64,000 nt of DNA, from contig NZ_CP081002.1 in the NCBI RefSeq assembly GCF_029590555.1, positions 1,174,501 to 1,238,500 of the forward strand. Reading direction: 5' to 3'. Below are positions 17,592-26,451 of this stretch, in pieces. Each line of letters starts with the position of its first letter. Position 1 is the first letter of the stretch. Under the pieces are notes generated by a model that worked only from the letters and a program-made list of their open reading frames with translations, had not been told where the DNA came from and ran no database searches. This DNA is from Sphingobium sp. V4. Lineage in GTDB: Bacteria > Pseudomonadota > Alphaproteobacteria > Sphingomonadales > Sphingomonadaceae. Position numbers and translations under genes: made by a program.

Positions 17592-18413
17592 ATGCCGATT
17601 GCGGAGCAGCCCTGCTTTGAGGTCAGAAATCTGGCACCGCGTATCGGCAGTGGGATCGTGACGGACGTGGAGACGCTGCTCAGCGGCGCTTGCTCCGCGC
17701 AAATCCGCGCATTGCTGGAGGAACGGGGCGTGGTGGCCATCCGCGGCCTCAACCTGACGGACGACCAGCAAATCGCCTTCACCAAAACGATCGGCACGAT
17801 CGTCGAGGAAAAGGCCTTCAAGATCACGATGGACCCTAAGGAAAATCCGGTCGCCGAATATATCAAGGGTGCCTTTTACTGGCATATTGATGGGACGATG
17901 GGCGACGTCCCGATCTTCGCATCGCTGATGAGCAGCCGCAAATTGTCGGACACGGGCGGCCAGACCGAGTTTTCCAACACCTATGCCGCCTATGACGATT
18001 TGCCCGAAGCGGAGAAAGTGGCGCTGGAAAAGCTCAAGGTCGTCCATATGTTCGAAGTGGCACAGCGCTATGTGCAGCCTGAACCAAGTCATGAACTGCT
18101 GAAAAGCTGGCAGACATTCCAGCCCAATGTCTTGCCGCTCATATGGACCCATCGCTCAGGTCGTAAATCGCTGGTGCTGGGTTCCACGGCATCGCATGTC
18201 GAGGGGATGGACCTTCGCGAAGGTTGGGCGTTGCTCACCCGGCTACGCGATTATGCGACGCAGCCCCAGTTCGTCTATCGGCATGAATGGACGCTCGGCG
18301 ATCTTGTCATCTGGGACAATACAGGGACCATGCATCGCGCGCTGCCTTACGCCATGGACAGCGGGCGAATGATGCATCGCACGACACTGGCTGGCGAAGA
18401 ATCCTTCGCCTGA
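17592..18413 (+). CDS. TauD/TfdA-like Fe(II)/2-oxoglutarate dioxygenase
   Basis: A 273-residue member of the TauD/TfdA fold that couples 2-oxoglutarate decarboxylation to hydroxylation of a small molecule. The iron-binding HxD is in FYWHIDGTMGD, the distal His in NTGTMHRALPYAM, and the 2-oxoglutarate-binding Arg in GRMMHRTTLAGE. The ATG at 17592 follows a GGGAG site; the longer frame from 17535 is unlikely. The next genes encode an SDR and a SnoaL-like protein on the same strand with short gaps, which looks like a catabolic operon under the upstream TetR regulator. The substrate is unknown. Confidence 0.88.
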   Translation: MPIAEQPCFEVRNLAPRIGSGIVTDVETLLSGACSAQIRALLEERGVVAIRGLNLTDDQQIAFTKTIGTIVEEKAFKITMDPKENPVAEYIKGAFYWHIDGTMGDVPIFASLMSSRKLSDTGGQTEFSNTYAAYDDLPEAEKVALEKLKVVHMFEVAQRYVQPEPSHELLKSWQTFQPNVLPLIWTHRSGRKSLVLGSTASHVEGMDLREGWALLTRLRDYATQPQFVYRHEWTLGDLVIWDNTGTMHRALPYAMDSGRMMHRTTLAGEESFA

Positions 18414-18434
18414 CATGATATCGGGGAACATCTG

Positions 18435-19295
18435 ATGACAGCCCGTCCCGTAGCCGTGGTGACCGGTGCCAGTCGCGGCGCAGGGCGCGGCATTGCCATT
18501 GCCCTGGGCAGTCATGGCTGCACGGTCTATGTCACTGGCCGGTCCGAAAAAGCAGGCGATCATCCGCTGCCCGGCACGATCTGGGAAACAGCGAACGCTG
18601 TTACGCAAGCCGGGGGCAGGGGCATCGCCGTCCGGGTTGATCATGCCGATGACTCTCAGGTGGAAGCGCTCTTTGCGCGGGTTTCAGAAGATGAAGGCCG
18701 TCTCGACATTCTCGTCAACAATGCCTGCGCCTTGCATGATGATCTGACCGCCCCAGGCAATTTCTGGGAAAAGCCGCTCGCCATTGTCGAGATGCTTGAT
18801 GTGGGCCTGCGGAGCGCTTATGTCGCCAGCTTCCATGCCGCCCCCCTGATGGTGGCGCAGCGGCACGGCCTCATCATGTTCACGTCCGCATCGGGCGCCG
18901 CCCATTATTCCTTTGGCCCTGCCTATGGTGGACACAAGGCGGGACTGGACAAGTTCGCAGCGGACATGGCGGTCGATCTGCGCCCCTTCCACGTCGCGGC
19001 CCTTTCGATATGGATGGGTGCGCTGCTGACGGATCGTTTGCGCATGGTCATCGCCTCCGACCCGATCAAATATAGGGATCTGGAAGCGGCGACCGAAACG
19101 CCTGAATTCACGGGGCACGTCATCTGGGCATTATATTCCGATCCTGCCCTGATGGACATGAGCGGCCAGGCAGTGATCGGGGCCGAGATGGCGGTGAAAT
19201 ATGGTTTTTCCGATCAGGGTGGTCGACAGCCGCGCTCTTGCCGCGACACGCATCAGGTTGCGCCACGCCAGCAATATCCGCTCATCTTGCGGTAG
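18435..19295 (+). CDS. Short-chain dehydrogenase/reductase
   Basis: A 286-residue SDR. The cofactor site TGASRGAGRG is at residues 10-19, NNAC follows at about 96, and the catalytic set is Ser in FTSASGA and the Tyr/Lys pair in YGGHKAGLDKF. The sequence resembles the DHRS1-like branch (VVTGASRGAGRGIAIALG; LSIWMGALLTDRL). The C-terminal 25 residues after GFSDQGG look like an unrelated extension. It lies 21 bases after the dioxygenase and likely oxidises or reduces its product. Confidence 0.88.
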   Translation: MTARPVAVVTGASRGAGRGIAIALGSHGCTVYVTGRSEKAGDHPLPGTIWETANAVTQAGGRGIAVRVDHADDSQVEALFARVSEDEGRLDILVNNACALHDDLTAPGNFWEKPLAIVEMLDVGLRSAYVASFHAAPLMVAQRHGLIMFTSASGAAHYSFGPAYGGHKAGLDKFAADMAVDLRPFHVAALSIWMGALLTDRLRMVIASDPIKYRDLEAATETPEFTGHVIWALYSDPALMDMSGQAVIGAEMAVKYGFSDQGGRQPRSCRDTHQVAPRQQYPLILR

Positions 19296-19323
19296 CGAAG
19301 AATAGCATTGAAGGAGGATCGCC

Positions 19324-19881
19324 ATGGACGACATGCAATTGGCCCAACTGTGCCGTGACGTCGCCTATCTCAAGGACAGGCTGGCGATCCAGGATCTGAT
19401 CGCACGCCATGCGCGCGGCCATGACCGGCATGATGTCGATCTGCTGACCAGCTCCTATCATGAGGATGGCGTTGATGAACATGGCCATGCCATCAACCCC
19501 GGTCCCCTCTATGCCCAGTGGTCCAACGCAGTCCATGCCGCCGGTTCGGATCAGCATCTCCATAACATCTCCACCCATCTTTGCGAGATTGATGGCGATG
19601 TCGCGCACTGCGAAAGCTATGTGATGGTGTCGCTGCTTGATCCCGGCGGAAAGACGGCGCGGATCGTCAACGGACGCTATGTCGATCGGGTCGAGCGCCG
19701 TAATGGCGAATGGAAAATCGCGTTGCGCCGCTCAACTGTGGACACGTTGATCACCGGAGACGCTTCGATCCTCCAGCATCCCAGATTTGTCGAGCAAGGT
19801 TATACCAAAGGTATGCGCGACAAAGGCGACGTCTCCTATCAAAGGCCGTTATCGCTCGATACGCCTGTTACCACATGGTGA
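19324..19881 (+). CDS. SnoaL-like / NTF2-fold protein
   Basis: A 185-residue NTF2-fold protein. The start LAIQDLIARHARGHDRHDVD followed by SYHEDGVDEHG is typical of SnoaL-like polyketide cyclase/dehydratase-related and ring-hydroxylation-associated proteins, as are HNISTHLCEIDGDVAHCESY and VNGRYVDRVERRNGEWKIAL. Members often carry a catalytic His/Asp pair, and DRHD (about 34-37) is a candidate. It has a good ribosome-binding site (AAGGAGG, 19311-19317) and closes the operon. Confidence 0.82.
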   Translation: MDDMQLAQLCRDVAYLKDRLAIQDLIARHARGHDRHDVDLLTSSYHEDGVDEHGHAINPGPLYAQWSNAVHAAGSDQHLHNISTHLCEIDGDVAHCESYVMVSLLDPGGKTARIVNGRYVDRVERRNGEWKIALRRSTVDTLITGDASILQHPRFVEQGYTKGMRDKGDVSYQRPLSLDTPVTTW

Positions 19882-20033
19882 TGCCGTCCTTTCAGACTGC
19901 GATTGCCGCGATGCATTCGCGCCTGCCGTCAGCCAGAATTGATCCCACCTAGGCTGATAGCCGCCGTTCCGCAGCTGGGAAGCGAGAATTGGCAGCTGAC
20001 CGTCGTATAAGTGGCGGGGAATGCCTTCAGCGC

Positions 20034-21530
20034 CTAAACTGCGCCGTGTTCGACCTGTTTCAGGATACTCGGCGCTGCCTGCGCCGATTTCAGATCCAGC
20101 GCACGAAACTGTGCGCCCAGCCGCTTCGGCTCGATCTCGATGCGGACATAGCCGCTATGGTTCAGGTCGCTAAAGCGGATATGGGGATTATTGGCATGGA
20201 CATCGCCAAAGCGGCCGGGCGGGGGTGATTGAGCTGCAAGTGCGGAGGTGACGATCTCGGTCGCCACCGGCGGCTTGTCCTCAGCCTGATGCAGTTCGTT
20301 CAGCCAGAAACTGTGGACGTCGCCGCTCAGCACCAGGGTGTTGCGGACATTGGGCCGGCCGAGTTGATCCAGCAGTCGTGAGCGGGCGGCGGCATAACCG
20401 TCCCACTGATCGCTATAGACGGTGTCACCGGTGCCATCCAGCGCCAGCGGTGCGAAGAACACGCCCTGCGCGAGCAGGGTCCACGGCCGCCGTTCCGCGG
20501 CCAAGCGTCGCGCCAGCCACGCCTCCTGCGCCTGTCCCAGCATCGTCCGGTCAGGGCGCGAGCGTTCGGTACAATGGTTGAGCCGGACATTGTGCGCCAC
20601 GGTCGGTGCGGCGCAGGGCGGACTGGAGCGGAACTGACGAGTGTCGAGCATCGAGAGCGACACTAGTTCGCCCCAGTCGACGCCGCGATAAAGGCGGGGA
20701 CTGGCCATGGCGCGCCACAGGCTGGGGCGGATCGGCATATGTTCGAAATAGGCCTGATAGGCGGCCGCGCGCCGTGCTGCGAACATATCGGGCGGCAGTC
20801 CTTCGCGATTGGCGAGGGCGGCATAATCGTTCAGGACCTCATGATCGTCCCATGTGACGAGCCAAGGTACGCGGCGGTGCGCCTCCTGCAGGTGCGGGTC
20901 GGTGCGATACAGGGCGTAACGAGCTCGGTATCCGTCTAGGTCGCGCGGTTCGGGCGCGCCGAAGTCGCGGACCTTTGGCTGGTCGGGATAGGATGTTTCG
21001 TAGATATAGTCGCCGACCTGCACTATCAGGTCGGGATCGCCCGCCAGCATGTCGCGATAGGCGCCGAACCATCCCAGCTCCCAATGCTGGCAGGACGTCA
21101 GCGCGAGCCTAAGCCGGTCGGCCTGATCCGGCACGGTAGCGGTGCGTCCGACCGGACTGGTCGCGCCCAGCGCATGAAAACGATAATGATGAGGGCGCCC
21201 AGACCTCAGTCCCGCCAGTTCGAGATGGACGCTGTGCGCGGCCTGCGGATCGGCGCGCACCTCGCCGGTGCGCACGATGTCATGGAAACCTTCGTCTTCG
21301 GCAACTTCGTAGCGCACCGGGATGGCGCCGGCGAGGAGCGGCCGGGCACCGCGGCCTACCAGGCGGGTCCATAGTACGAAGCCGTCGCGGGAGGGGGCCC
21401 CGCTGGCGACACCCAGAGCAAAGGGATCGGCCTGCGCCGTGAAGGGCTCGGCCAGCGCGGTGAGCGGGCGGGCACCAAGCGCGGCCATGGCGCCAAGCAC
21501 GGCGCGGCGATACCAGAGGAATTGCTGCAT
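20034..21530 (-). CDS. phoD: Alkaline phosphatase D (PhoD-like)
   Basis: A 498-residue secreted phosphodiesterase/phosphatase of the PhoD family. The N-terminus (WYRRAVLGAMAALGARPLTA) is a Tat-like signal with twin arginines. A PhoD N-terminal beta domain (ADPFALGVASGAPSRDGFVL) comes next, and the catalytic domain shows LTSCQHWELG, QVGDYIYET, VTWDDHEVLNDYA and VLSGDVHSFWLNE, which supply the Fe/Ca ligands known from PhoD. It is divergent from the FecI-like sigma gene, so the two may share regulation. Confidence 0.93.
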   Translation of the reverse strand: MQQFLWYRRAVLGAMAALGARPLTALAEPFTAQADPFALGVASGAPSRDGFVLWTRLVGRGARPLLAGAIPVRYEVAEDEGFHDIVRTGEVRADPQAAHSVHLELAGLRSGRPHHYRFHALGATSPVGRTATVPDQADRLRLALTSCQHWELGWFGAYRDMLAGDPDLIVQVGDYIYETSYPDQPKVRDFGAPEPRDLDGYRARYALYRTDPHLQEAHRRVPWLVTWDDHEVLNDYAALANREGLPPDMFAARRAAAYQAYFEHMPIRPSLWRAMASPRLYRGVDWGELVSLSMLDTRQFRSSPPCAAPTVAHNVRLNHCTERSRPDRTMLGQAQEAWLARRLAAERRPWTLLAQGVFFAPLALDGTGDTVYSDQWDGYAAARSRLLDQLGRPNVRNTLVLSGDVHSFWLNELHQAEDKPPVATEIVTSALAAQSPPPGRFGDVHANNPHIRFSDLNHSGYVRIEIEPKRLGAQFRALDLKSAQAAPSILKQVEHGAV

Positions 21531-21656
21531 CTCGCGCCCTTATCGGCGGCGTTTGACACTATTGCGACAGCACCCTTGCATGAACCGCCCCCGATGTCCC
21601 GATTCTGTCATGTCCAAGGGCTAACCGCCCCGCTCGGCCAAAGGGGGAGCGCCGCC

Positions 21657-22232
21657 ATGACCTGGTTGAGGGATGTAGACCGCTGGTTCATAGACGAGAT
21701 CTTGCCGCACCGTGCCGCCTTCCTACGCCAGGCGGCGCGGTTGGTCCCGGCGACGGAGGCGGAGGATCTGGTGCAGGAGGCTTATGCCCGCACGATCAAT
21801 GCGTCGCACCATCGCGAGATCGTAAATCCCCGCAGTTTCGTTCTCACCATTATCCGCAATCTTGCGCATGAGCGCCATCGCCGCGCGACGGTCGTTCGGT
21901 TCGAGCATCTGGCCGACATGGAAGCGATGGAAATTGCCGACAGTGCACCTAACCAGTTCGCGATCCTGTCGGGCAATCTGGAGCTGGCGCGGTTGATTGC
22001 GCTGATGGAAAAATTGTCGCCCCAGCAGCGTGCGGTGGTAAAGATGCGGCGGATCGAAGGATTATTGCCTGGCGAGATAGCGGTGCGGATGGGCTTGTCG
22101 GTCTCTACCATAGAGAAGCATCTTGCCAAAGGGCTGGCCATTCTTGCCTATGCAATGCAGGAAGCGCCACCGCAGGAAGAAGGAGCCCAGATCGCGCGCT
22201 TATGGCAACGCCACCGACACCAGAGAAAATGA
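21657..22232 (+). CDS. FecI-like ECF sigma factor
   Basis: A 191-residue ECF sigma factor with region 2 (FLRQAARLVPATEAEDLVQE, AYARTINASHH, RSFVLTIIRNLAHERHRR) and region 4 (LSPQQRAVVKMRRIEGLLPG, EIAVRMGLSVSTIEKHLAKG). Its direct neighbours are a FecR anti-sigma factor and a TBDR, the standard surface-signalling set in which substrate binding at the receptor releases the sigma factor. The ATG at 21657 follows GGGGGAG; upstream in-frame starts lack this. It overlaps fecR by 31 bases. Confidence 0.92.
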   Translation: MTWLRDVDRWFIDEILPHRAAFLRQAARLVPATEAEDLVQEAYARTINASHHREIVNPRSFVLTIIRNLAHERHRRATVVRFEHLADMEAMEIADSAPNQFAILSGNLELARLIALMEKLSPQQRAVVKMRRIEGLLPGEIAVRMGLSVSTIEKHLAKGLAILAYAMQEAPPQEEGAQIARLWQRHRHQRK

Positions 22233-23131
22233 TGGAGGAAGCCGCCGGTTGGCTGGCGGCGCTCGATGCAGGCTCGGTCACGCCGCAGGCCTTCGAGCAA
22301 TGGCGTGCGGCCGATCCCCGACATGCCGTGGCCTTCGCCCAGGTGGCCCATGCCTTCGAGCAGGTGGAGCGATTGCGCACGTTCGGGGATCGTCACGCCG
22401 ATCTGGCGCCTGCCCCCGCGATCAACCGCCGCCGGATGCTGCAAGCGGGCGTACTGGCCGGTGGCGCATCGGTTGCCGGCGCGCTGCTGGCTGTGCGGGC
22501 TACTGCGCGCGAACATGCCGAAACCACGGTGGGTGAGCGGCGAGGGCTGGTGCTGGATGACGGCATCCGGATCGAACTCAACACCGGCACGCGGATCAGC
22601 TGGCGGACCGACAAGGAGCGTAGCCGCATCTGGCTCGAGCGGGGCGAGATCGGCCTTACGGTGCCGGCCGCGCCGCGTGGCAAGTTGGAACTGGAGGCCG
22701 GCGGCGCACGCTTCCGACTGGGCTTTGGCAGCTTCAATGCACGGCAGCAGCCTGAATCCTTCGACTTGCTCGTGCTGGACGGCGCGGCCGAGAGCGTGCG
22801 TGGTGGTCGGCTGGGCGCTGGGGCGATGGCACGGGTGATCGGCCAGGATGTCGCCGTCCGTCCGGCCGACACGGTGACGCTCGACCGGGCGCGCAGCTGG
22901 AAGGACGGACAACTGGTATTCGAGGGTGAGAGCCTCGACTTCGTCGTCGCTGAATTCAACCGCTATCTCGACCCCAGGATTGTCATCGCCGATCCGGCCT
23001 TGTCGCGCATCCGGCTAGGGGGGCGTTTTACAACCACCGACCCCAATGATTTGCTGGCTGCACTACATGCGTCCTTTGGCATCCGATCGCAGCGCAGCGC
23101 AAATGGCGCTATTACCCTTACGGCGGGCTGA
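22202..23131 (+). CDS. FecR-like anti-sigma factor
   Basis: A 309-residue protein with a cytoplasmic DUF4880-type N-terminus (AAGWLAALDAGSVTPQAFEQ, WRAADPRHAVAFAQ), a membrane segment at about 78-97 (RRRMLQAGVLAGGASVAGAL) and a periplasmic FecR domain (ERRGLVLDDGIRIELNTGTR, WLERGEIGLTV). The C-terminus (VAEFNRYLDPRIVIADPALS, RLGGRFTTTDPNDLLAALH) is the STN-contacting region. It starts inside the sigma gene. It would hold the sigma factor until the receptor is occupied. Confidence 0.92.
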   Translation: MATPPTPEKMMEEAAGWLAALDAGSVTPQAFEQWRAADPRHAVAFAQVAHAFEQVERLRTFGDRHADLAPAPAINRRRMLQAGVLAGGASVAGALLAVRATAREHAETTVGERRGLVLDDGIRIELNTGTRISWRTDKERSRIWLERGEIGLTVPAAPRGKLELEAGGARFRLGFGSFNARQQPESFDLLVLDGAAESVRGGRLGAGAMARVIGQDVAVRPADTVTLDRARSWKDGQLVFEGESLDFVVAEFNRYLDPRIVIADPALSRIRLGGRFTTTDPNDLLAALHASFGIRSQRSANGAITLTAG

Positions 23132-23183
23132 TAGAATTATTTTTGCAGGTGCGATGGCGGTCGCACCCGTCCCACCCATCCCA

Positions 23184-23211
23184 CCCTCCGAGAGACGCTT
23201 CCATCGGAGGG
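23184..23211 (+). promoter_or_regulatory. Hairpin covering the TBDR ribosome-binding site
   Basis: CCCTCCGA (23184-23191) pairs with TCGGAGGG (23204-23211) across a 12-base loop. The right arm contains the Shine-Dalgarno sequence GGAGGG, 5 bases before the ATG at 23217, so the stem would hide it. Confidence 0.5.
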
Positions 23212-23216
23212 CAATC

Positions 23217-25700
23217 ATGAGTTTTCATTCGGTCGCACTACCCCTGATCCTCGCCGCGGCACCCGCCAGCGCGACGAGCGATCGCGCTATCGCATTCGAC
23301 ATCCCGGCGCAGAATATGGCCACGTCGCTGAACGAATTCGGTCGTCAGGCCGGCGTCCATATGGTCTTCCCCTATGACGCCATCGCCGGTCGCCGTTCGA
23401 TAGCGCTCAAGGGCCGCTTTTCCCGCGCAAAAGCGCTGCGTCGACTGATCGCCGGGCGCGGCATGAACATCTCCTATGAAGGCGCCACGATGATCTCGCT
23501 CGCCGCCGCGAAGGCGCCGACCGCTCGGTCGACTGCCGAGGCCGGCGCGCGCATCGCGGACGGCGGTGACATCGTCGTCACCGCGCAGAAGCGCGCCGAG
23601 GATCTGTCGAAGGTGCCGCAGGCCATCACGGTCGTTTCGGGCGAAGAAGCAGCCAAACGCAAGATCACCGATTTCGCCAGTCTGGTTGACGAAGTGCCGG
23701 GCCTGTCGATCAATTACAGCACCGGCGGCGAAAGCTACGGCCTGCTCACCATTCGCGGCATAGGCGGCGCGGACGACTATAAGCCCAATGGCAGCCCGTC
23801 GGTCGCGCTGCATGTCGACGGAGTCTATCAAAGTTCCAACGCCTATCTGGGTATGCCGCTGTTCGATCTGGAGCGGATCGAGGTTCTGCGTGGTCCGCAG
23901 GGAACCCTGTATGGCCGCAATACCACGGCGGGCGTCGTCAACGCGATCACCCGCGGCGGCAGCGACAAGTTCGAAGGCTATGCTGATATCCGATATGGCA
24001 GCTACGACAACATGCGCGCTGAAGCCGCGATTGGCGGCCCGGTCAGCGACAATCTGCGTATTCGGCTGGCGGTGATGACCGACCAGGGCGGCGGTTACAT
24101 GAACGGCAAGGGCGCGGGCGACCTGGCCGGCGCACAGATCAGCGTCGGCGGCGTGGTTCAGACCCAGGTACCGGCGATCAACGATCCGGGCGCGCGCAAG
24201 GGTTTTGGCGACAAGGATCTGTTCGCGGGGCGCGGGACGGTCGATATCGATTTCGGCCCGGATACCAGCCTGACGCTGAAGGCCTTTGCCAGCCGCGACA
24301 GGGGCGATGCGCGCCAATATGACCGCATCAGCGCGGCGGACGACAGCAGCGTTCTCAACGCCGGCGAGGATGATGATCCCTACAGCTTCTATTCGCGCGC
24401 CTATTTTCAGCAGAGGATCGACATCAAGGGAGCCTCGGTTCAATTCTCGCACCTGCTGAACGATGCCACCCGCTTCGACATGGTGGCCGGCTGGCAGTCC
24501 AGCCAGCGCAATATTGGTGGCAATGGCGACGGCACGCCCTATCCCCAATATGAATATCTGTTCGATGAGGATCTGAGCCAGGGTTCGCTGGAAATGCGTC
24601 TGCGCAACGAGCAGCAGGGTCGCTTCAACTGGCTGGTCGGCGGCTTCTACATGAGCGACAAGATCGACTATCAGAGCCAGTGGACCAGCTGGGCTGCGCG
24701 CACCATCTATCATAATATCCACAATCAGCGCCGCCGCAGCGCCGCCATCTTCGGCCAGGCCGATTATGAACTGCTGCCTAAGGTCAAGGTGACGTTGGGC
24801 CTGCGCTACACAAGGGATGATGTGGACTCGCAAGGTCGCAATGTCGACGACAATCCCTGGGGCATCTCAAACTACTCCACCTTTTTCGCGACGACGCCCA
24901 ATTTTCAATGGGATAAGCAGTTCAAGGATGATGACGTGTCCGGTCGCGCGGCGGCGCAATGGTTCATCACCGATGACCTGAACGTCTTCGCCTCGGTCGC
25001 GCGTGGCTATCGGTCGGGCGGCTTCGACGGCACGTCGATCATGACGCTGGCCGAGACCGAGCCGTTCCAGTCCGAAACAGTGTGGGCCTATGAAGCTGGC
25101 GTGCGCTATTACAAGGGGCCGGTCCGCCTCTCGCTCGACGCCTTCGCCAATGATTTCGACAATCTTCAGGCGACGACGCGGCTCGACAATGACACCAATG
25201 GCCGCACCAATGTCGGCAAGGCCAAGACCCGCGGCTTCGAAGGCGCACTCGACCTCAACTTGCTGAACAGCGGCGGCCACAAGCTCGATTTCGACGCTTC
25301 GGGCACCTATCTCTATTCGAAGATAACCGAGTTCAATTCCAACCGCATCGCCGATGTGACCGCGACCGTGGGCGATCCATTGCCCGGTGCGCCCAAATGG
25401 ACCGGCCGGGTCGGCCTCGTCCACAGCTACAGCTTCGACGATGGCTGGGTTCTCAAGAGCCGCGCCAATATATTCCATCATGGCAAGGAATCGAACCGTC
25501 TGAACGCGGTCGTCGGCAACACGTCGCCGGCCTACACGCTGCTCAACGCCCGGATCGAACTGGAATCGCCGTATGGCTGGTCGGTCTATGCGATGGGCCG
25601 CAACATCACCGACGAAGTCTATTATCCCGAAATGAACGGCGCATCGCGCATGGTTGGTGCGCCGGCGACCTATGCCGTGGGCGTTCGCCTGACCTTCTGA
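23217..25700 (+). CDS. TonB-dependent receptor with STN signalling domain
   Basis: An 827-residue outer-membrane receptor. Signal peptide (VALPLILAAAPASAT), then an STN domain (FDIPAQNMATSLNEFGRQAG, LKGRFSRAKALRRLIAGRGM), a TonB-box region (GGDIVVTAQKRAEDLSKV), plug (ITDFASLVDEVPGLSINYST, ERIEVLRGPQGTLYGRNTTA) and a 22-strand-type barrel ending in VGVRLTF with a C-terminal Phe. The STN domain is what allows it to signal through the adjacent FecR/ECF pair. With phoD on the other side, organic phosphate is a plausible substrate, but nothing in the receptor itself proves that. A strong terminator follows. Confidence 0.93.
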   Translation: MSFHSVALPLILAAAPASATSDRAIAFDIPAQNMATSLNEFGRQAGVHMVFPYDAIAGRRSIALKGRFSRAKALRRLIAGRGMNISYEGATMISLAAAKAPTARSTAEAGARIADGGDIVVTAQKRAEDLSKVPQAITVVSGEEAAKRKITDFASLVDEVPGLSINYSTGGESYGLLTIRGIGGADDYKPNGSPSVALHVDGVYQSSNAYLGMPLFDLERIEVLRGPQGTLYGRNTTAGVVNAITRGGSDKFEGYADIRYGSYDNMRAEAAIGGPVSDNLRIRLAVMTDQGGGYMNGKGAGDLAGAQISVGGVVQTQVPAINDPGARKGFGDKDLFAGRGTVDIDFGPDTSLTLKAFASRDRGDARQYDRISAADDSSVLNAGEDDDPYSFYSRAYFQQRIDIKGASVQFSHLLNDATRFDMVAGWQSSQRNIGGNGDGTPYPQYEYLFDEDLSQGSLEMRLRNEQQGRFNWLVGGFYMSDKIDYQSQWTSWAARTIYHNIHNQRRRSAAIFGQADYELLPKVKVTLGLRYTRDDVDSQGRNVDDNPWGISNYSTFFATTPNFQWDKQFKDDDVSGRAAAQWFITDDLNVFASVARGYRSGGFDGTSIMTLAETEPFQSETVWAYEAGVRYYKGPVRLSLDAFANDFDNLQATTRLDNDTNGRTNVGKAKTRGFEGALDLNLLNSGGHKLDFDASGTYLYSKITEFNSNRIADVTATVGDPLPGAPKWTGRVGLVHSYSFDDGWVLKSRANIFHHGKESNRLNAVVGNTSPAYTLLNARIELESPYGWSVYAMGRNITDEVYYPEMNGASRMVGAPATYAVGVRLTF

Positions 25701-25755
25701 AAACTGGCCGAACGCCCGTCCCTTCCATAGGGGCAAGCCTTCGGGTCGCCCGGTG

Positions 25756-25800
25756 AGGCGCCATCAGCCAGCCCCCTGGCCGATGGCGCCTTCTCTTGTC
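25756..25800 (+). terminator. Terminator after the first TBDR cassette
   Basis: A 16-base stem with one mismatch (AGGCGCCATCAGCCAG at 25756-25771 and its partner at 25776-25791) with a 4-base loop, then a T-rich tail (TCTCTTGTCTTTC). It separates the two sigma/TBDR cassettes. Confidence 0.8.
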
Positions 25801-25914
25801 TTTCGAGCCCCGACGCGGGCCAGGCGGGTTCAGCGAGGTTCGAATTTGGACTGCCTTTGAACTGTCATCCAAAATGTCTAGTCGCACCGCTCTCACCCGA
25901 GCCGGGAGTGTCGC

Positions 25915-26451
25915 GTGCTGTCTTCGATCAAGAGCGGACCTCCGGACAAGGAGCCGCAAGGCCAGGATTGGGACGCGATCCGGGCGGCTCTCCAACGTTA
26001 TCTGCGCGCGCGCGGCACGCCGCCGGACCTGATCGACGATCTGGCCCAGGAAACGCTGGCACGTCTCGTCGAACTGGCACGGACCCAGCAGATCGGCAGT
26101 ATGCTGGCGCTTGGCTTTCGCATCGCGGACAATCTGCGAGTGGATATCTATCGACGCGATAGCCGGCTGGTGACGGGCGTGGACGAAGAGCTGCGCAGCG
26201 AAGAACCGTCGCTCAATCGTGTGCTCGATTCCCGGCGCGCCATGGAGGTTTTCGAACGCTGCCTGCGCCGAATGCCTGCCTTGCGCCGCGAAGTGCTGGT
26301 CCGCCGGCGGCTCAATCAGGAAAGCTGTCGCGCCATTGGCGCCGACCTTGATCTCAGCACCAAGGCGGTCGAAAAGCATATCACGCGCGGCATGGTCGAT
26401 CTGCGGCGCGCGCTGGATCAGGCGGGCATTGATCTGGTGGGACAGGACTGA
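25915..26451 (+). CDS. FecI-like ECF sigma factor, second copy
   Basis: A 178-residue ECF sigma factor. Region 2 reads GTPPDLIDDLAQETLARLVE and LGFRIADNLRVDIYRRDSRL; region 4 reads LRREVLVRRRLNQESCRAIG and LDLSTKAVEKHITRGMVDLR. The frame opens with GTG at 25915. Its stop overlaps the fecR start as TGATG. It differs clearly from the first sigma factor, so the two cassettes are not a recent tandem duplication and likely answer to different receptors. Confidence 0.88.
   Translation: MLSSIKSGPPDKEPQGQDWDAIRAALQRYLRARGTPPDLIDDLAQETLARLVELARTQQIGSMLALGFRIADNLRVDIYRRDSRLVTGVDEELRSEEPSLNRVLDSRRAMEVFERCLRRMPALRREVLVRRRLNQESCRAIGADLDLSTKAVEKHITRGMVDLRRALDQAGIDLVGQD

Noticed and set aside
22148-24833. 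Minus-strand frames opposite fecR and the first TBDR (up to 531 residues)
   Set aside because: Codon-position shadows of high-GC genes on the plus strand; no domain features and no ribosome-binding site.
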